Shown here piece after piece: positions 53,233-63,646 of a stretch of DNA of 64,000 nucleotides (the stretch's first letter is position 1; each line of letters opens with the position of its first letter). The notes beneath the pieces are model-generated. The model saw only the letters and a program-made list of their open reading frames with translations, did not search any database and was not told where the DNA came from. The translations under genes and the position numbers were made by a program. Source of the stretch: JASGKO01 sp049840595 (lineage in GTDB: Bacteria > Verrucomicrobiota > Verrucomicrobiia > Chthoniobacterales > Chthoniobacteraceae); NCBI GenBank assembly GCA_049840595.1, contig JASGKO010000042.1:186001-250000 (forward strand), in the 5' to 3' direction.

Positions 53233-55329
53233 CTAAACGGAGACTGCCGTATTCACCAACGGCGCGGGCTTGCCGATGTGGAAGCCCTGCCCATAGTCCA
53301 CGCCGATCGCGTTGAGCATCTCCCAGGAGTGGTCGGAATCCACATACTCGGCCACCGTCTTCTTGCCGAGGAGGTGGGCGATCTCGTTGATGGAGCGAAG
53401 GAGGGCGTAATCCACGTTATCCGTGGCGATGGACTGGATGAAGCTGCCGTCGATCTTCACGATGTTGACCGGCAGGTTCTTGAGGTAGTTCAGCGAGGAA
53501 AAGCCGGAGCCGAAATCGTCGAGCGCGAACTGGCAGCCGAGCTCCTGAAGGTGGCGCACCATGGCCTGCGCCTGGGTGAGATTCGCGATGAAAACCGTCT
53601 CGGTAATCTCGAAGACCACCCGCGTGGGGGGGACCCCGCTTTTCTCAAACGAGCTCATGATGAAATCCACCATGCCCGGCTCGGTGATGGAACTGCCGGA
53701 AAGATTGATCGAAGCCCGCAGCTCGGGGTGCAGCTTCAGGTCTTCCAAAACGCTGCGCACCACGTAGCGGTCCACCTTGGTCATCAGATGATAACGCTCC
53801 GCCCCGGGCATGAACTCCGAGGGATAATGCACCGTGCCGTCCTCGCTCCGGTAGCGTAGCAGCGCCTCGCGGCAGAGCTCGGTGCGATCGGCCAGATTCA
53901 CCATCGGTTGATACCAGATTTCGAAACGGCGTTCTTTCAACCCCTCATCGATGCGGGTCACCCACTCCGCAGAGCTGCGAATGGTACGGATGTCGCGATT
54001 GCCGGAGTGGTAGAGGCGGCAGCGGTTCTTGCCGCGGGCTTTGGCGGCATGCAGGGCGGAATTGGCCCGGGTGAGCACTTCTTCGGCGCTCGTCTCCGCC
54101 TCCACCATGGCGATCCCGCCGGAGATGGTGATGCCGAGCTGGTTGCCCTCGATGCCAATCGGCGCCTTGCGGAAAGCCAGCACGATCCGGTCCCCCTCCG
54201 CCTGCGCTTCCGTGGCATTCACGTCGCGCAGGAGGATGCAGAATTCGTCGCCACCATGCCGGCAAATGAGGTGGCGCTCGTTCAAGGTCGCCTTCACCGC
54301 CCGGGTCACCGAGCAGAGGACCTGGTCGCCCACCAAGTGCCCCTTGGTGTCGTTGATCATCTTGAAGTTATCGAGGTCGAAATACATCACCGCCGTGCGG
54401 TTGGCCACCTCGGGATTGGTGATCGCTTCCGCCAGTTCCTGGGAAAACATCTGGCGATTTCCCAGCCCGGTGAGGGGGTCCTTCAACGCCAGTTGCTGGA
54501 GGTAGATCTCCGTCTCCTTGATCTTGGTAATGTCGCGCGAGACGAGCAGCAGGCGGGTCTCCCCCAGCTCGGTGGAAAAGAGACTCCCCCCCGTCTCCAG
54601 CCAGCGCCAGTCGTTCTCGGAGTCCAGGAACCGCAAATGGAGCTGAACCGCCGTGGCCCGGTGCAGGATGTTCTGCAACCCCTCGGCCACCGTCGGCCGG
54701 TCATCCGGATGCACGAAATCCAGCCAGGGCGTCCCCCGCAAGTTCTTCGGCTCGTGCTGGAGAATCGCCCGGTGGTTGGGGCTCAGGTAGGCGATGTTGA
54801 AATCGGCAGTGAGCTCGCAGACGAGATCGTAGGAATTTTGCACCAGCGCATTGAATCGCTGCTGGGCCGCCTTCAGGGAAAGCTGGGCCTGGCGCGCCGC
54901 CTCCGCCGAGCGTTCCCGGCGGGCATCCAGCTCACTCTTGTTGCGCAGGTGCACCCGCAGGCGGGCGATGGCGAGCTCCTTGTAGTCGAAGGGCTTGGTG
55001 ATGTAGTCCACCGCCCCCGCCTCGAAAGCTTTCAGCTTCGAGGGGAGGGTCAGATCCCCGGTCAGAAAAACCACCGGGATATGCCGGAGATTTTCCTGCG
55101 CATGGATGATCTCGAACAGCGTCATGCCGTTCATATCCGGCAGCGTCATGTCGAGCAGGATCAACTCGACCGGCTGGCTGCGCAGCAGCGTCAGGGCACT
55201 CGCGGCATCCCTCGTGGTGAGGGGGTGATAACGTTCCCGTCTCAGGAGAATCGAGAGCACCTTACTGACGGAATCCTGATCTTCGATGATGAGGATTCGA
55301 GGTGCATGCTCAGATGGTTCTCCGGACAT
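53233..55329 (-). CDS. REC-PAS-GGDEF-EAL c-di-GMP signalling protein
   Basis: The product has 698 residues. Receiver domain about 10-125 (RILIIEDQDSVSKVLSILLR; phosphoacceptor Asp in ILLDMTLPDMNG; Lys in DYITKPFDYKELAI). A PAS domain with PAC about 150-275. GGDEF about 290-450, with intact RHGGDEFCILLRDV, so cyclase activity is possible. EAL about 460-695: EALLRYR, LSGSSITEPG, FEITETVFIAN, LDDFGSGFSSLNYLKNL, KIDGSFIQS. Sits 6 bases after the bcs operon's last gene, so it probably sets the c-di-GMP level for BcsA. No output DNA-binding domain. Confidence 0.93.
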   Translation of the reverse strand: MSGEPSEHAPRILIIEDQDSVSKVLSILLRRERYHPLTTRDAASALTLLRSQPVELILLDMTLPDMNGMTLFEIIHAQENLRHIPVVFLTGDLTLPSKLKAFEAGAVDYITKPFDYKELAIARLRVHLRNKSELDARRERSAEAARQAQLSLKAAQQRFNALVQNSYDLVCELTADFNIAYLSPNHRAILQHEPKNLRGTPWLDFVHPDDRPTVAEGLQNILHRATAVQLHLRFLDSENDWRWLETGGSLFSTELGETRLLLVSRDITKIKETEIYLQQLALKDPLTGLGNRQMFSQELAEAITNPEVANRTAVMYFDLDNFKMINDTKGHLVGDQVLCSVTRAVKATLNERHLICRHGGDEFCILLRDVNATEAQAEGDRIVLAFRKAPIGIEGNQLGITISGGIAMVEAETSAEEVLTRANSALHAAKARGKNRCRLYHSGNRDIRTIRSSAEWVTRIDEGLKERRFEIWYQPMVNLADRTELCREALLRYRSEDGTVHYPSEFMPGAERYHLMTKVDRYVVRSVLEDLKLHPELRASINLSGSSITEPGMVDFIMSSFEKSGVPPTRVVFEITETVFIANLTQAQAMVRHLQELGCQFALDDFGSGFSSLNYLKNLPVNIVKIDGSFIQSIATDNVDYALLRSINEIAHLLGKKTVAEYVDSDHSWEMLNAIGVDYGQGFHIGKPAPLVNTAVSV

Positions 55330-55335
55330 CGTAAC

Positions 55336-57786
55336 TTAAAAAGTGGGGAAATCCTGCGCGAACAGGCCCTCACGAGGCTCAAAGAAGTATTGGAGCCCGA
55401 GACTGCCGTAGAACTCGCTGTAGTTTGCCGTTTTGTTGTAGGAGAGGTGCGTGGTCACTGCCCAGTGCTGGTTCAGCTCCAGCATCCCCTCGACATCCAC
55501 GAGAGCGATGAAGGTGGTATCCTTCGACTTGGCAAAACTGCTGCTGTTGCTCCCCTGGAGTGGGAAGTAAGGGCTCGCTGCCTCGCTATAGGTCTGCACA
55601 CCGGCGCTCAGGCTAGCACGCACGAGGTAGTTGCGCCCTTCAGCCGTCATCAACTGAGCGGAGACCACCCCCTGCACCAGCGAATCGGGGCTGAAGTAAC
55701 CACCCTGCCCGTAGGTGTAGTGGTCGAGATTTTTGTCGAAATGCTCGTAGGTAACGGCTGGCCCGAGGGTGAAGTAAGAGAGCGCACTTCCCATCGTGCG
55801 GTCGCTAAATTCACTACCCCCCATGGAGCTCTTTCCATCCGCCACACTCTTGCCGTCGGACATATCCGAGGCGGAGTAATTCTGCGGCGCCGCCACGATC
55901 GGGGGCACGAAGTTCTTCGAAAGAGCGAGGGTCACCCGCTCATGCGTATTGTCGGCGACATTCTGGCCGGTCATCTGGCCTACGCTGCCAATCGCGAAGA
56001 GGGAGAAGTTGCTCGGCAGGTTGAGGAAGGCCGAGGCCTTGCCACCGGTTTCCACCACCCGGCCCCAGGTTTTTCCAGAGTAGGGATCGCGAATCCCCAC
56101 AGCGCTGAGGATCGACTCGGTGACCGAGGTGCGGTAACCGTCGATTTCCACCTTGCCCCAGTCCTGATTCACGCGGAAGCCGATGTTACCCAGCACGGTA
56201 GGGCTGATGGTCGCCCCGGACGGCGTCATGCCGATATCGGCGATCGGCGAGTAGGTCCCCTCATTCTCGTAATGCACGTTCACATTTACGAGCGAGTTGT
56301 ATTTGGTGGTTGGGGGGTGGGTATAAGCCACCGGCTCAGCCTGGGTGCCCAAAAGGGCTGCTGCCAACTGGCGGCGGGTAATTTCGTCGATCGGATACTG
56401 GCCGATCTGCGCCTGCTTGGGCAGGTTGTCGCTGCTCATCGTGCTCACCCCCGCACCGACATCGATGCGGTTGGTCCCCCCCACGTAGAAGGAGGTCGAG
56501 ATATTGCCACCGTACTCGCGCAAGCGGGAGGTGCCGGCATCGCCGGATTTATAGCGGACAAAGCCATCCGCACGCACCACCGGGGTGTTGATATTCGTCA
56601 GCTCGGGGAATTTGTCGGGCGAGGCCACGTAGGCGCTCGTGTACATCCGGCGGTTGTAATACTTCGCCGCGACGTAATCGTCATACATGCTTTCCAGCGG
56701 ACCCCCGTAGGTCTTGGAGAACTCGGCGATATGATTCCAGTCCTGGCTCTTGGCACAGGCGGCATAGACCCCCATCGCGGCATACTTGTCCTGCTTCTCG
56801 CGATAGAGCTGCTCGAAAGCGGTCTGGGCCTGGGCGAGATCACCGGCCTGGAAGTAATTCCAGGCTTGCATGAGACGCTCGTCGCGGGTGAGCTTGCGGA
56901 AGCTGCCCACTTCCTTCAGATACTCGGTGCTCTTGTCGTAATTTTTCGACTGATAGCTGGAAACCGCCTCGGCCGTCTGAATATCGCCGAGCAGATTCTT
57001 CATGTTCGGGTATTCGCTCATGCGCCAGCGGGCGATCTGCGCCGCTTTTTCATACTGGCCCATGCGGAAAAGGCTCAGGCCCATGCCATAGGCAGCCTCG
57101 TAATTCTTCTCATTCCATTGCACCGCCTTTTCAAACCACGGATAAGCGCGCTTGGCCTGATTGCTATTATAGAATGCCCACCCCAGCGCGGAAGCGAGCG
57201 CGCTGTCGTGCGACTGGATGACGAGCGGCTCCAACTCATTGTAGCGCTTTTCCTTCAGCAGCTTGCCCGGGTCGGGTCCGGTCGGCTCCTGTGGCTGATC
57301 GGACGGCTTCTGCTGGATGCCCTTCTGGTCCTGATCGTAAATGATCGCCGGGCCCTGGTTTTCCGGGGCCGGAGTAGGACTGGCGGCAACCGTGGTCGTC
57401 GCGCTGCCGGTCGCGGTGGAATTCATCGGCGCGGCCTGGGCTACCGAGCCCGTTCCCGCGTTCAAAATCGAAGCCGAGGCGGAGATCGAAGGCTGGCTGA
57501 TCGGCTGGCTGGCCTGGCCCGGAGAAATGGCGGTCGGTTGCGGCACCGGCACCTCCACCTGCATATTCATGGTCTTCGGCGCACTGGTATCGCTGACCTC
57601 GGGCGCGGCGGTCGTATCCTCCTGGCTTTGCTGTGGCTCGGAGGCCGGGAGAAAGGAAGGGCGCTCGCCCGAGTCGGACTGGGCCGAGACCTTCAGGGTC
57701 AGAGTCACGCAGCAAATTGCCGCGCAAATCGTTAATCGGGAGACGTTTATGAGAGTGTGGTGGTCTGTAGTCTTATGCAGTTTCAT
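55336..57786 (-). CDS. BcsC-like TPR/outer-membrane protein
   Basis: The product has 816 residues. A signal segment (LTICAAICCVTLTLKVSAQS) is followed by a Pro/Ala/Thr-rich linker to about 165, TPR repeats about 165-400 (ALASALGWAFYNSNQAKRAY, NWNEKNYEAAYGMGLSLFRM) and a C-terminal beta-strand-rich domain ending in aromatic FAQDFPTF, as in outer-membrane barrels. Its place in the operon, after the bcsZ gene (starts overlapping its stop), and its architecture match the cellulose exporter BcsC, which is longer in Enterobacteria. Function is inferred. Confidence 0.75.
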   Translation of the reverse strand: MKLHKTTDHHTLINVSRLTICAAICCVTLTLKVSAQSDSGERPSFLPASEPQQSQEDTTAAPEVSDTSAPKTMNMQVEVPVPQPTAISPGQASQPISQPSISASASILNAGTGSVAQAAPMNSTATGSATTTVAASPTPAPENQGPAIIYDQDQKGIQQKPSDQPQEPTGPDPGKLLKEKRYNELEPLVIQSHDSALASALGWAFYNSNQAKRAYPWFEKAVQWNEKNYEAAYGMGLSLFRMGQYEKAAQIARWRMSEYPNMKNLLGDIQTAEAVSSYQSKNYDKSTEYLKEVGSFRKLTRDERLMQAWNYFQAGDLAQAQTAFEQLYREKQDKYAAMGVYAACAKSQDWNHIAEFSKTYGGPLESMYDDYVAAKYYNRRMYTSAYVASPDKFPELTNINTPVVRADGFVRYKSGDAGTSRLREYGGNISTSFYVGGTNRIDVGAGVSTMSSDNLPKQAQIGQYPIDEITRRQLAAALLGTQAEPVAYTHPPTTKYNSLVNVNVHYENEGTYSPIADIGMTPSGATISPTVLGNIGFRVNQDWGKVEIDGYRTSVTESILSAVGIRDPYSGKTWGRVVETGGKASAFLNLPSNFSLFAIGSVGQMTGQNVADNTHERVTLALSKNFVPPIVAAPQNYSASDMSDGKSVADGKSSMGGSEFSDRTMGSALSYFTLGPAVTYEHFDKNLDHYTYGQGGYFSPDSLVQGVVSAQLMTAEGRNYLVRASLSAGVQTYSEAASPYFPLQGSNSSSFAKSKDTTFIALVDVEGMLELNQHWAVTTHLSYNKTANYSEFYGSLGLQYFFEPREGLFAQDFPTF

Positions 57787-58841
57787 GGCTTGGCATAGAG
57801 GCGACGCTCCGAGCTGGCCATATTGGCCAGAAGCCCAAGACTTGCGGAAAAGTAAGATTCGTCTGAAGCAAGCGTCGCGTAAGGATGCGCGAGAGTGTCA
57901 GCACTCTGATTATCTTGCAAGCTGATTAAATCGTAAATTGCACGCATTCCTTGCAGCGCCGGATCCTTCCCAAGCACGTTGGTTTGCAGATTGACGGTGG
58001 CTCGAATTCCCTCCGCCCCATTCGTTTCATTATAAAATCGCACAAAAGCAGGCCCACAATTTGTGCCACCCACATTCGCCCACGCAAGATATAGGGGCAC
58101 TCGGGCCGCGTTATAGCCGAAGACCGGATCGAAGCCGGACGCCACGGAAACTTCCTTTCCCTGCACGCTCAGCCAGTCGGGCGGCAGTCCCCAGCGGCCA
58201 AACTGCGCAGCCGCCACGAGGCGTTGACCGGAAAGCTCCAGATTACGCCACACTGGAGACGGATCCACCTTGGCCAGATCACGGAATGCGGGAAAAACCC
58301 AGTAGGAAAGATTTACCACTAGCGAAGAGTCATGCTCAAAGCCCTTGATGCCGGGAAGGAGCACCGGGCCGAAGGCCGAGGGACGAATCAACTTGGCGCG
58401 GACATCCTGCGCAATCTGGCGGGCCGCCTGGCGGTAACTGTCATTCTGCCAGCGATCCGAGGCGCGGACGAGCGCCCAGGCGATCAGGATATCGCCGTCA
58501 CTCGCATCGTTCATATCATCCACGGCTCCGCCGCCGTTGGCATCCGGCCGCCAGCGCCAGGCAAAAAGCGCGTCGCCCCGGAGTTGCATCCGGCCACGGA
58601 CTTGAAGGTTGTTCCGGGTCCAGTTCCAGAGTGAATCAAAGGTTTGCTGGTCGCCGTAGCCCTCGGCCAGGAGCATCCCGTAGCCCTGGCCTTCCGAGTG
58701 GCTGATGTTGCCATTCGTGCCATCGACCACCCGCCCATTTTGAATGTACTGCGAGCGATAGCTTGACCAGAGTGCGTCATCCGCCTTGGCCCGAAACATC
58801 AGGGTGGCAGCCATCACGGCAAACATCAGGATTCCCTTCAT
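57783..58841 (-). CDS. bcsZ: GH8 endoglucanase BcsZ
   Basis: The product has 352 residues, with a signal peptide (GILMFAVMAATLMFRAKADD). GH8 signatures: NISHSEGQGYGMLLAEGYGD (acid Glu), MNDASDGDILIAWALVRASD (Asp base region) and FGYNAARVPLYLAWANVGGT. BcsZ trims beta-1,4-glucan in the periplasm and is needed for orderly cellulose export. The stop overlaps the BcsC-like start. Confidence 0.94.
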   Translation of the reverse strand: MKGILMFAVMAATLMFRAKADDALWSSYRSQYIQNGRVVDGTNGNISHSEGQGYGMLLAEGYGDQQTFDSLWNWTRNNLQVRGRMQLRGDALFAWRWRPDANGGGAVDDMNDASDGDILIAWALVRASDRWQNDSYRQAARQIAQDVRAKLIRPSAFGPVLLPGIKGFEHDSSLVVNLSYWVFPAFRDLAKVDPSPVWRNLELSGQRLVAAAQFGRWGLPPDWLSVQGKEVSVASGFDPVFGYNAARVPLYLAWANVGGTNCGPAFVRFYNETNGAEGIRATVNLQTNVLGKDPALQGMRAIYDLISLQDNQSADTLAHPYATLASDESYFSASLGLLANMASSERRLYAKP

Positions 58842-58893
58842 CAGATATCCACCGGTCCTGTGGAGCCCACGGCGGAAAGTGTCCCTGGATGGT

Positions 58894-60889
58894 TCATAAG
58901 CGGCGCTGGCGAAGCGTGACCATCTGGTCGAGTTTTCCGAGCAGCTTGGTGGTGACGAGGGCGAAGATGGTGAGGACCACTCCGACGGCGATCAGCCAGA
59001 CACGGAGGTTAATTCGCTCGCCCGTAGGCATTTCCACAAACTGGCGGGTCGTCAACTGCACATGCTTTTCCCCCGGCACGTGCGACTGCACGCTATCCGC
59101 CGTGCCCTGCCAGCGGGCCAGGTCGCCCTTGATGTTGTCCCACACCTGCGGCTGCACCAGATTATAAGTCTGCTGGCGGAGTTGTTGCGGTGAGAAAGCG
59201 GTGACCAGGAGGGCCCAGCCATGCTTGCCGTTTACCGGAGCCTTGGAAGTGATGTAACCGAAGGAATCGAAGACCTGCGAAATCTGCTTCATGATCGCCT
59301 CGTCATCCGCCTTATGGGAGGTGCCGAAGCCGGCTTTGACCGCCGCTTGCTCGATGAGCTTGCTTGAGGTTCACGCCGGAGACCGCCTTGTTGAGCTGCT
59401 CCAGGGGAACGTTGAGCTGGCCTGCCGCAAAGGCCGCCATCGGCACCGCATTTTGAAACTCGGCAGGCAGGCTCTTCACCTCACCCACCACCACGAGATG
59501 GCGGGCCGGATCCATCTGCGATTGCGAGAACCCGACTTGCGCGGCAAAGAGGAAGGTATTGCACTGCTGGGCGAGCTTGGCCAGCAGGGTAAAGGTGGCG
59601 TCGATCGTCTCCGGCTGGTGGTCGGCCAGCAGCACGGCGAGGTTCGAGCCATCGGGCTGGCCGATGAAGGGGTAAAACGTGCTGCACGATACGCGCAGAT
59701 CCGGCAGCGAAGGCACATAGGTGGATTTCGGCACCGTCAGCGTGGAATCCGAGTAAACCTGCAGCCCCCCCCCATTCACGACCGGAGCGGCGGAATTACC
59801 CGTAAAGCTGCCACCAGTGCTGGGGGTGAGTTCGATCACATTGTGCCCGGCGTGGAAGGCGCTCATCGGCACATCCGTCCCCGAGCCGCTGCCTCCGAAA
59901 AAGGCGGTCTGCTCGCCGCTGCCGGTCACCTGGGCGACCACCTGGCCATTCACCTTGACCGCCACGGCGGCGCTGGCGCTCAGACCGCTGGTCTTCAGTT
60001 GATAGTGAAGTTGCAGGGACATATTCCCCTCCCCATTCACCGGGAAATCACCGGGCAGGAAGAGTTCCAGGGAAAGCCCCCCCCCCGCGGGCATGCTGAG
60101 GCTCACGCCATTATCGGCGAGCTGTTGGAAGGTATAGGTGGTATCGTAATGCAGCGGTTCCCGACGGAAGAACGGGGCCTGCGCCGGGAGCACCACATCG
60201 CGGATCGAAGCCGAGGGGGAGACCGGGTAGAGTTCGCGCACCAGGCCGAGGCTGATGATCGCATTCTCCATATCCTCGCGGGTCTTGCCGGAAACCACCA
60301 GCACCGGGCCGGGGCCTGCACCCTGGATATTCTTCAGAGCGACCCAGCCGGTGCGGATATTTTGCCGTTCCTGCGGAGTCAGGATCGGGGCGATCTGGTC
60401 CACCGTGCCGATAAGCACGTTGAACTTGCCCGGCTGCAACTGGGCGCTGTGGGAAACCAGCAGCGGCACGTAATCGGCCCGGAGGGCCAGCCCCTCCACA
60501 ATCGCCGAGCCCTGCATGATCTGCGATTCATCGGGCGTATCGGTGCCCGCAAAGCACAGGTTTAAAGCAATGGACTGCTTCTGTGCGGAAAGGACTTTGA
60601 TCAAATCCGAGAGATTCTCCAGGTGCATCTGCGGAGCGACCTGGGCCAGCACCGGAGCAGCCGGGGCCTGGGTTGGCGCAGCCGCCTGCTCGGGGGCACC
60701 CCCCATGGCAATGCCAAGGCGGGCTCGCTTTACCGGTGGGGGGGTGTTTGCCCCTGCTTGCACGGCAGCGGGTTGCGCCGGTTTCAACAGAAGCATTTGA
60801 TCGCTCTGCCCCCAGGTGAGGACCGGGCTTTGCAGGGCCAGCATCGCCAGGGCGACCGTGGTCCAAATGGGTTGCTTGAATCGTTTCAT
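58894..60889 (-). CDS. bcsB: Cellulose synthase regulatory subunit BcsB, one frame break
   Basis: The protein is about 665 residues. A signal peptide (PIWTTVALAMLALQSPVLTW) precedes periplasmic carbohydrate-binding and flavodoxin-like domains (ALRADYVPLLVSHSAQLQPG, VIGTVDQIAPILTPQERQNI). The frame breaks near 59362, and in the other frame SKLIEQAAVKAGFGTSHKAD continues to ISQVFDSFGYI and the C-terminal helix NLRVWLIAVGVVLTIFALVT that anchors it in the inner membrane. BcsB partners BcsA. I used ATG 60889. The break is probably an indel error. Confidence 0.88.
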
Positions 60890-60920
60890 AGGTGATGGAT
60901 TCGAGGTTCGCAGCATTGGT

Positions 60921-63177
60921 TTAGTTTGCCTGGGGAGCTACTTTTCCGGTGACGGTTCCGCCGGCTTCGCCGAGCATGTGCAGGACGTGGCGGGTGGCAT
61001 ACTTGAGCCCCATGAAGATGAGCACGACAAGCGCACTGAAAACACCGAGCTTGGAGTCGCGGCTCGCCTGGAAGTCCTTCCAGCGGCGGCTGTCGCCGGC
61101 CACCAGTTGAACCCGGGCCATGCGCTCGGCCAGATCGCGGGGCTTGAACTCGGCCCCGACGAAGATGCCATCGGGCCCCTGGGTGTCGCGGATGTTGCGG
61201 AATTCGATATGGAACCGTTTCTCGCTCTGGTCCTTGCCGACCTTGGCGACCACGACACCATCGGAATACTGGTTGAAGTACTTCTCGTTCATCGACTTCA
61301 CTGCCAGCTTGCAGCCGCCCATCGAGAGATCGGCGATCTTGCAGGGGATGGCCTTTTCCGTGCCGTCGCCAAACTGGAGCTCGGCGTCGATATTGGAAGC
61401 CATGCGCGGCTGCGTGCGCAACTGGCGGCGCTCAAACAGCGCCCCGATGGAGGCGAGCAGGAGCATCGTATTGAAGAGCGCCCAGAAGAGGGTGATCGCG
61501 ATCGGGTAGATCATCGTGCTCTCGCTGGTGTTGCACAGGCGGTAGATGCCGAAGCCCACGATGCCGAGGTTGAAGAGCGTCAACAGATAGAAGGGCGTCG
61601 AGTAGGGCGAAATGAAGTCCTTGTCGAGCACCTCACCCTTGGAGGTCACTGCGAAGCTAGGAGCGCGCGGCTTCAAGAGCACCGCGATCAGCGCCGGGAA
61701 GTTCGAGACGGACTGGATCATCTCATACAGCTCGGAGACGAAGGCCCAGCGGACCTTGCCGTGCAGGTAGTGCGACACGGAGAGCACCGCGACCATGTAA
61801 GGAATCACGTAGGAACAGAAGGTCTGCCAGTTCGCCGCGTAGATGCGCAGGCCGAAGAAGAGGAACGCGCACGGCGCGACCAGATACATCATGCGCGAGA
61901 ACGGGAAGAACCAGAAGAAGCAGCTGTTGAAGTAGCAGAGGCGCTGCGGGAAACTGAGACCCTTGAGCAGGAGCGGGCACTTGAGCAGGAAGATCTGCGC
62001 CATGCCCTGCGCCCAGCGCTGGCGTTGCTTCATGAAGCCGCCGATCGTTTCCGGCTGGAGACCGGAGATGAGCGGGGTTTCCACATAGAGGCTGTTGTAA
62101 CCCTTGGCATGCAGGCCCAGCGCGGTTTCGGCGTCCTCGGTGATCGTCTCACCGGCGATGCCGCCCACCTGGTCGAGCAGCGAGCGGCGCAACACGGCCT
62201 GCTGAGCCGCAGAAGAAGGCCGCGTTCCAGTAATCCAGGCCGCGTTGCACGCCGCGGTAGAACATCTCGTTCTCACTGGGCATGTGGCCGAAGGTCTCGA
62301 GGTTCTTCTCGATCGGATCGGGGTTGATGAAGAAGTGCGGGGTCTGCACCAGGAAGAGCTTCGCATCCTGGCTGAAGTAGCCGACCGTCTTTTCCAGAAA
62401 GTCCTCCGTGGGCATGTGATCGGCGTCGAAAATGACCACCAGATCGCCATTCGTCTTCTGCATGCCCTCGTTCAGGTTACCGGCCTTGGCGTGCAGGTTT
62501 TTCGGACGGGTAAGGTAATGGGCGCCGAGCATTTCGCAGAGGGCCATCAGGTCCTTGCGGCGCTGCTTGGCGGAGGCCATGGACTCCTCGGTGCCTTTGT
62601 TGCACTTCTGGTCCGTGCCGCCGTCGTCGCAGATATAGACCTTCAGCTTGCCCTTCGGGTAGCGCATCTGGAGCGCGGCCGCGGCGGTCATTTCGAGCAG
62701 CTCGGGGCTCTCGTTATAAGAGGGGATGAAGACGTCCACCGTGGGCGCGTCCTCCTCGCTCATGATCGGAGCGGGCGGACGGCTGATCGGGCTGATGTTT
62801 ACGAAGTTGCCGACCATGAAGATGGCCATCCCGTAGATTTCCCCAATAAAGAGGATGATCGCGCAGGTGAAGCTCACCCAGTCGGTAAACTCGATGGTAT
62901 ATAGCGTGCGCCAGAAGAAGTAGCGCAGGACGATGAAGGTGGCGACGCCGAGGAAGAAGACGCGGGGGATGCGTTTCTTCGAATCGAAGCGCTTGAAGAA
63001 AAAGAGCAGCGCGAGCAGGCCTCCCGAGAGATAGAGCTGCGGATAAAAATCCGCCTGCCCCGATGACAGATACGCCAGCCCTGCGGCGATCAACATCCAG
63101 AGGAAGAAGACCAGGCCGTAACCTGCTGGCTTCGCCACCGGCTTATTAAGTTCTCTTGCAATTCCCGTGTTGGACAT
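60921..63177 (-). CDS. bcsA: Cellulose synthase catalytic subunit BcsA, one frame break
   Basis: The protein is about 752 residues. Processive GT2 motifs: VYICDDGGTDQKCNKG (D-D-G), FDADHMP (DxD), TITEDAETALG (TED) and MKQRQRWAQGM (QxxRW). Several membrane helices flank the core (VFFLWMLIAAGLAYLSSGQ; FFWFFPFSRMMYLVAPCAFL). The PilZ domain has ERRQLRTQPRMASNIDAELQ and CKIADLSMGGCKL, which bind c-di-GMP. The break near 62196-62199 is repaired by removing one base in GGCC, giving FFCGSAAVLRRSLLDQ. BcsA polymerises UDP-glucose. Confidence 0.93.
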
Positions 63178-63646
63178 AAGTGTTTTGGTGTTCGGGAACC
63201 CCGCCGCCTTCGTTTTCCCCATTCGGCCTGGTCTGGTGACCCGGCCATTCGACGAAAGGCAACGCGATTTCCCGGTCATCCTCTTTAGCAGCCAGCGGGC
63301 CACAGAGAAGAAAGCCGCCGAAAATGAGAGTGAAAACAGGTGTTTTACGGCTCGACCCCTTTCCCGAATCCCCTGATATGCCCCCTTAAATGCCTGAAAA
63401 CCGGGCAGTTGAAAAAATTTTCAGAAATTTTTTCTCAAGTTTTAGAAAAACCGGCGCGAAGGAAAGAACGGGCGGCAGCTTTTTGCCCCAACTTTATCAG
63501 AATTGAGAAAATACAGGGATTGGCGGTAAAAAGCGCCGAGAGGTAGGACTGCAGCTTGGGACGGGGGGATTTTCACCACCAAGGCACCAAGACACGAAGG
63601 AAAGGCAGGAAATGGGAGCCTGGTTGTGCCTGCGAAAAGTTGAAGC
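63178..63646. other. Intergenic region upstream of bcsA with no gene seen
   Basis: About 470 bases. A strongly AT-rich part with homopolymer tracts (about 63408-63450) precedes the bcs operon and probably holds its promoter. A C/A-rich repeat copy lies at 63571-63600. I see no riboswitch consensus, although a c-di-GMP riboswitch would be expected near such an operon. Confidence 0.45.
63571..63605. repeat. Dispersed 'CACCACCAAGGCACCAAGAC' repeat copy
   Basis: The copy matches the inverted repeat at 31531-31624 in its CACCACCAAGGCACCAAGAC core. It lies near the end of the PEP-CTERM gene. Confidence 0.55.

Noticed and set aside
53908..57735. Very long plus-strand open frame (1275 codons) opposite the bcs/GGDEF genes
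   Set aside because: It is the mirror of the minus-strand genes, with His/Arg-rich low-complexity translation and no domain; GC-rich codons on the coding strand keep the opposite frame open.
63178..63646. c-di-GMP riboswitch upstream of bcsA
   Set aside because: I looked for the GEMM-type conserved core and see none; the PilZ domain in BcsA explains c-di-GMP control without it.
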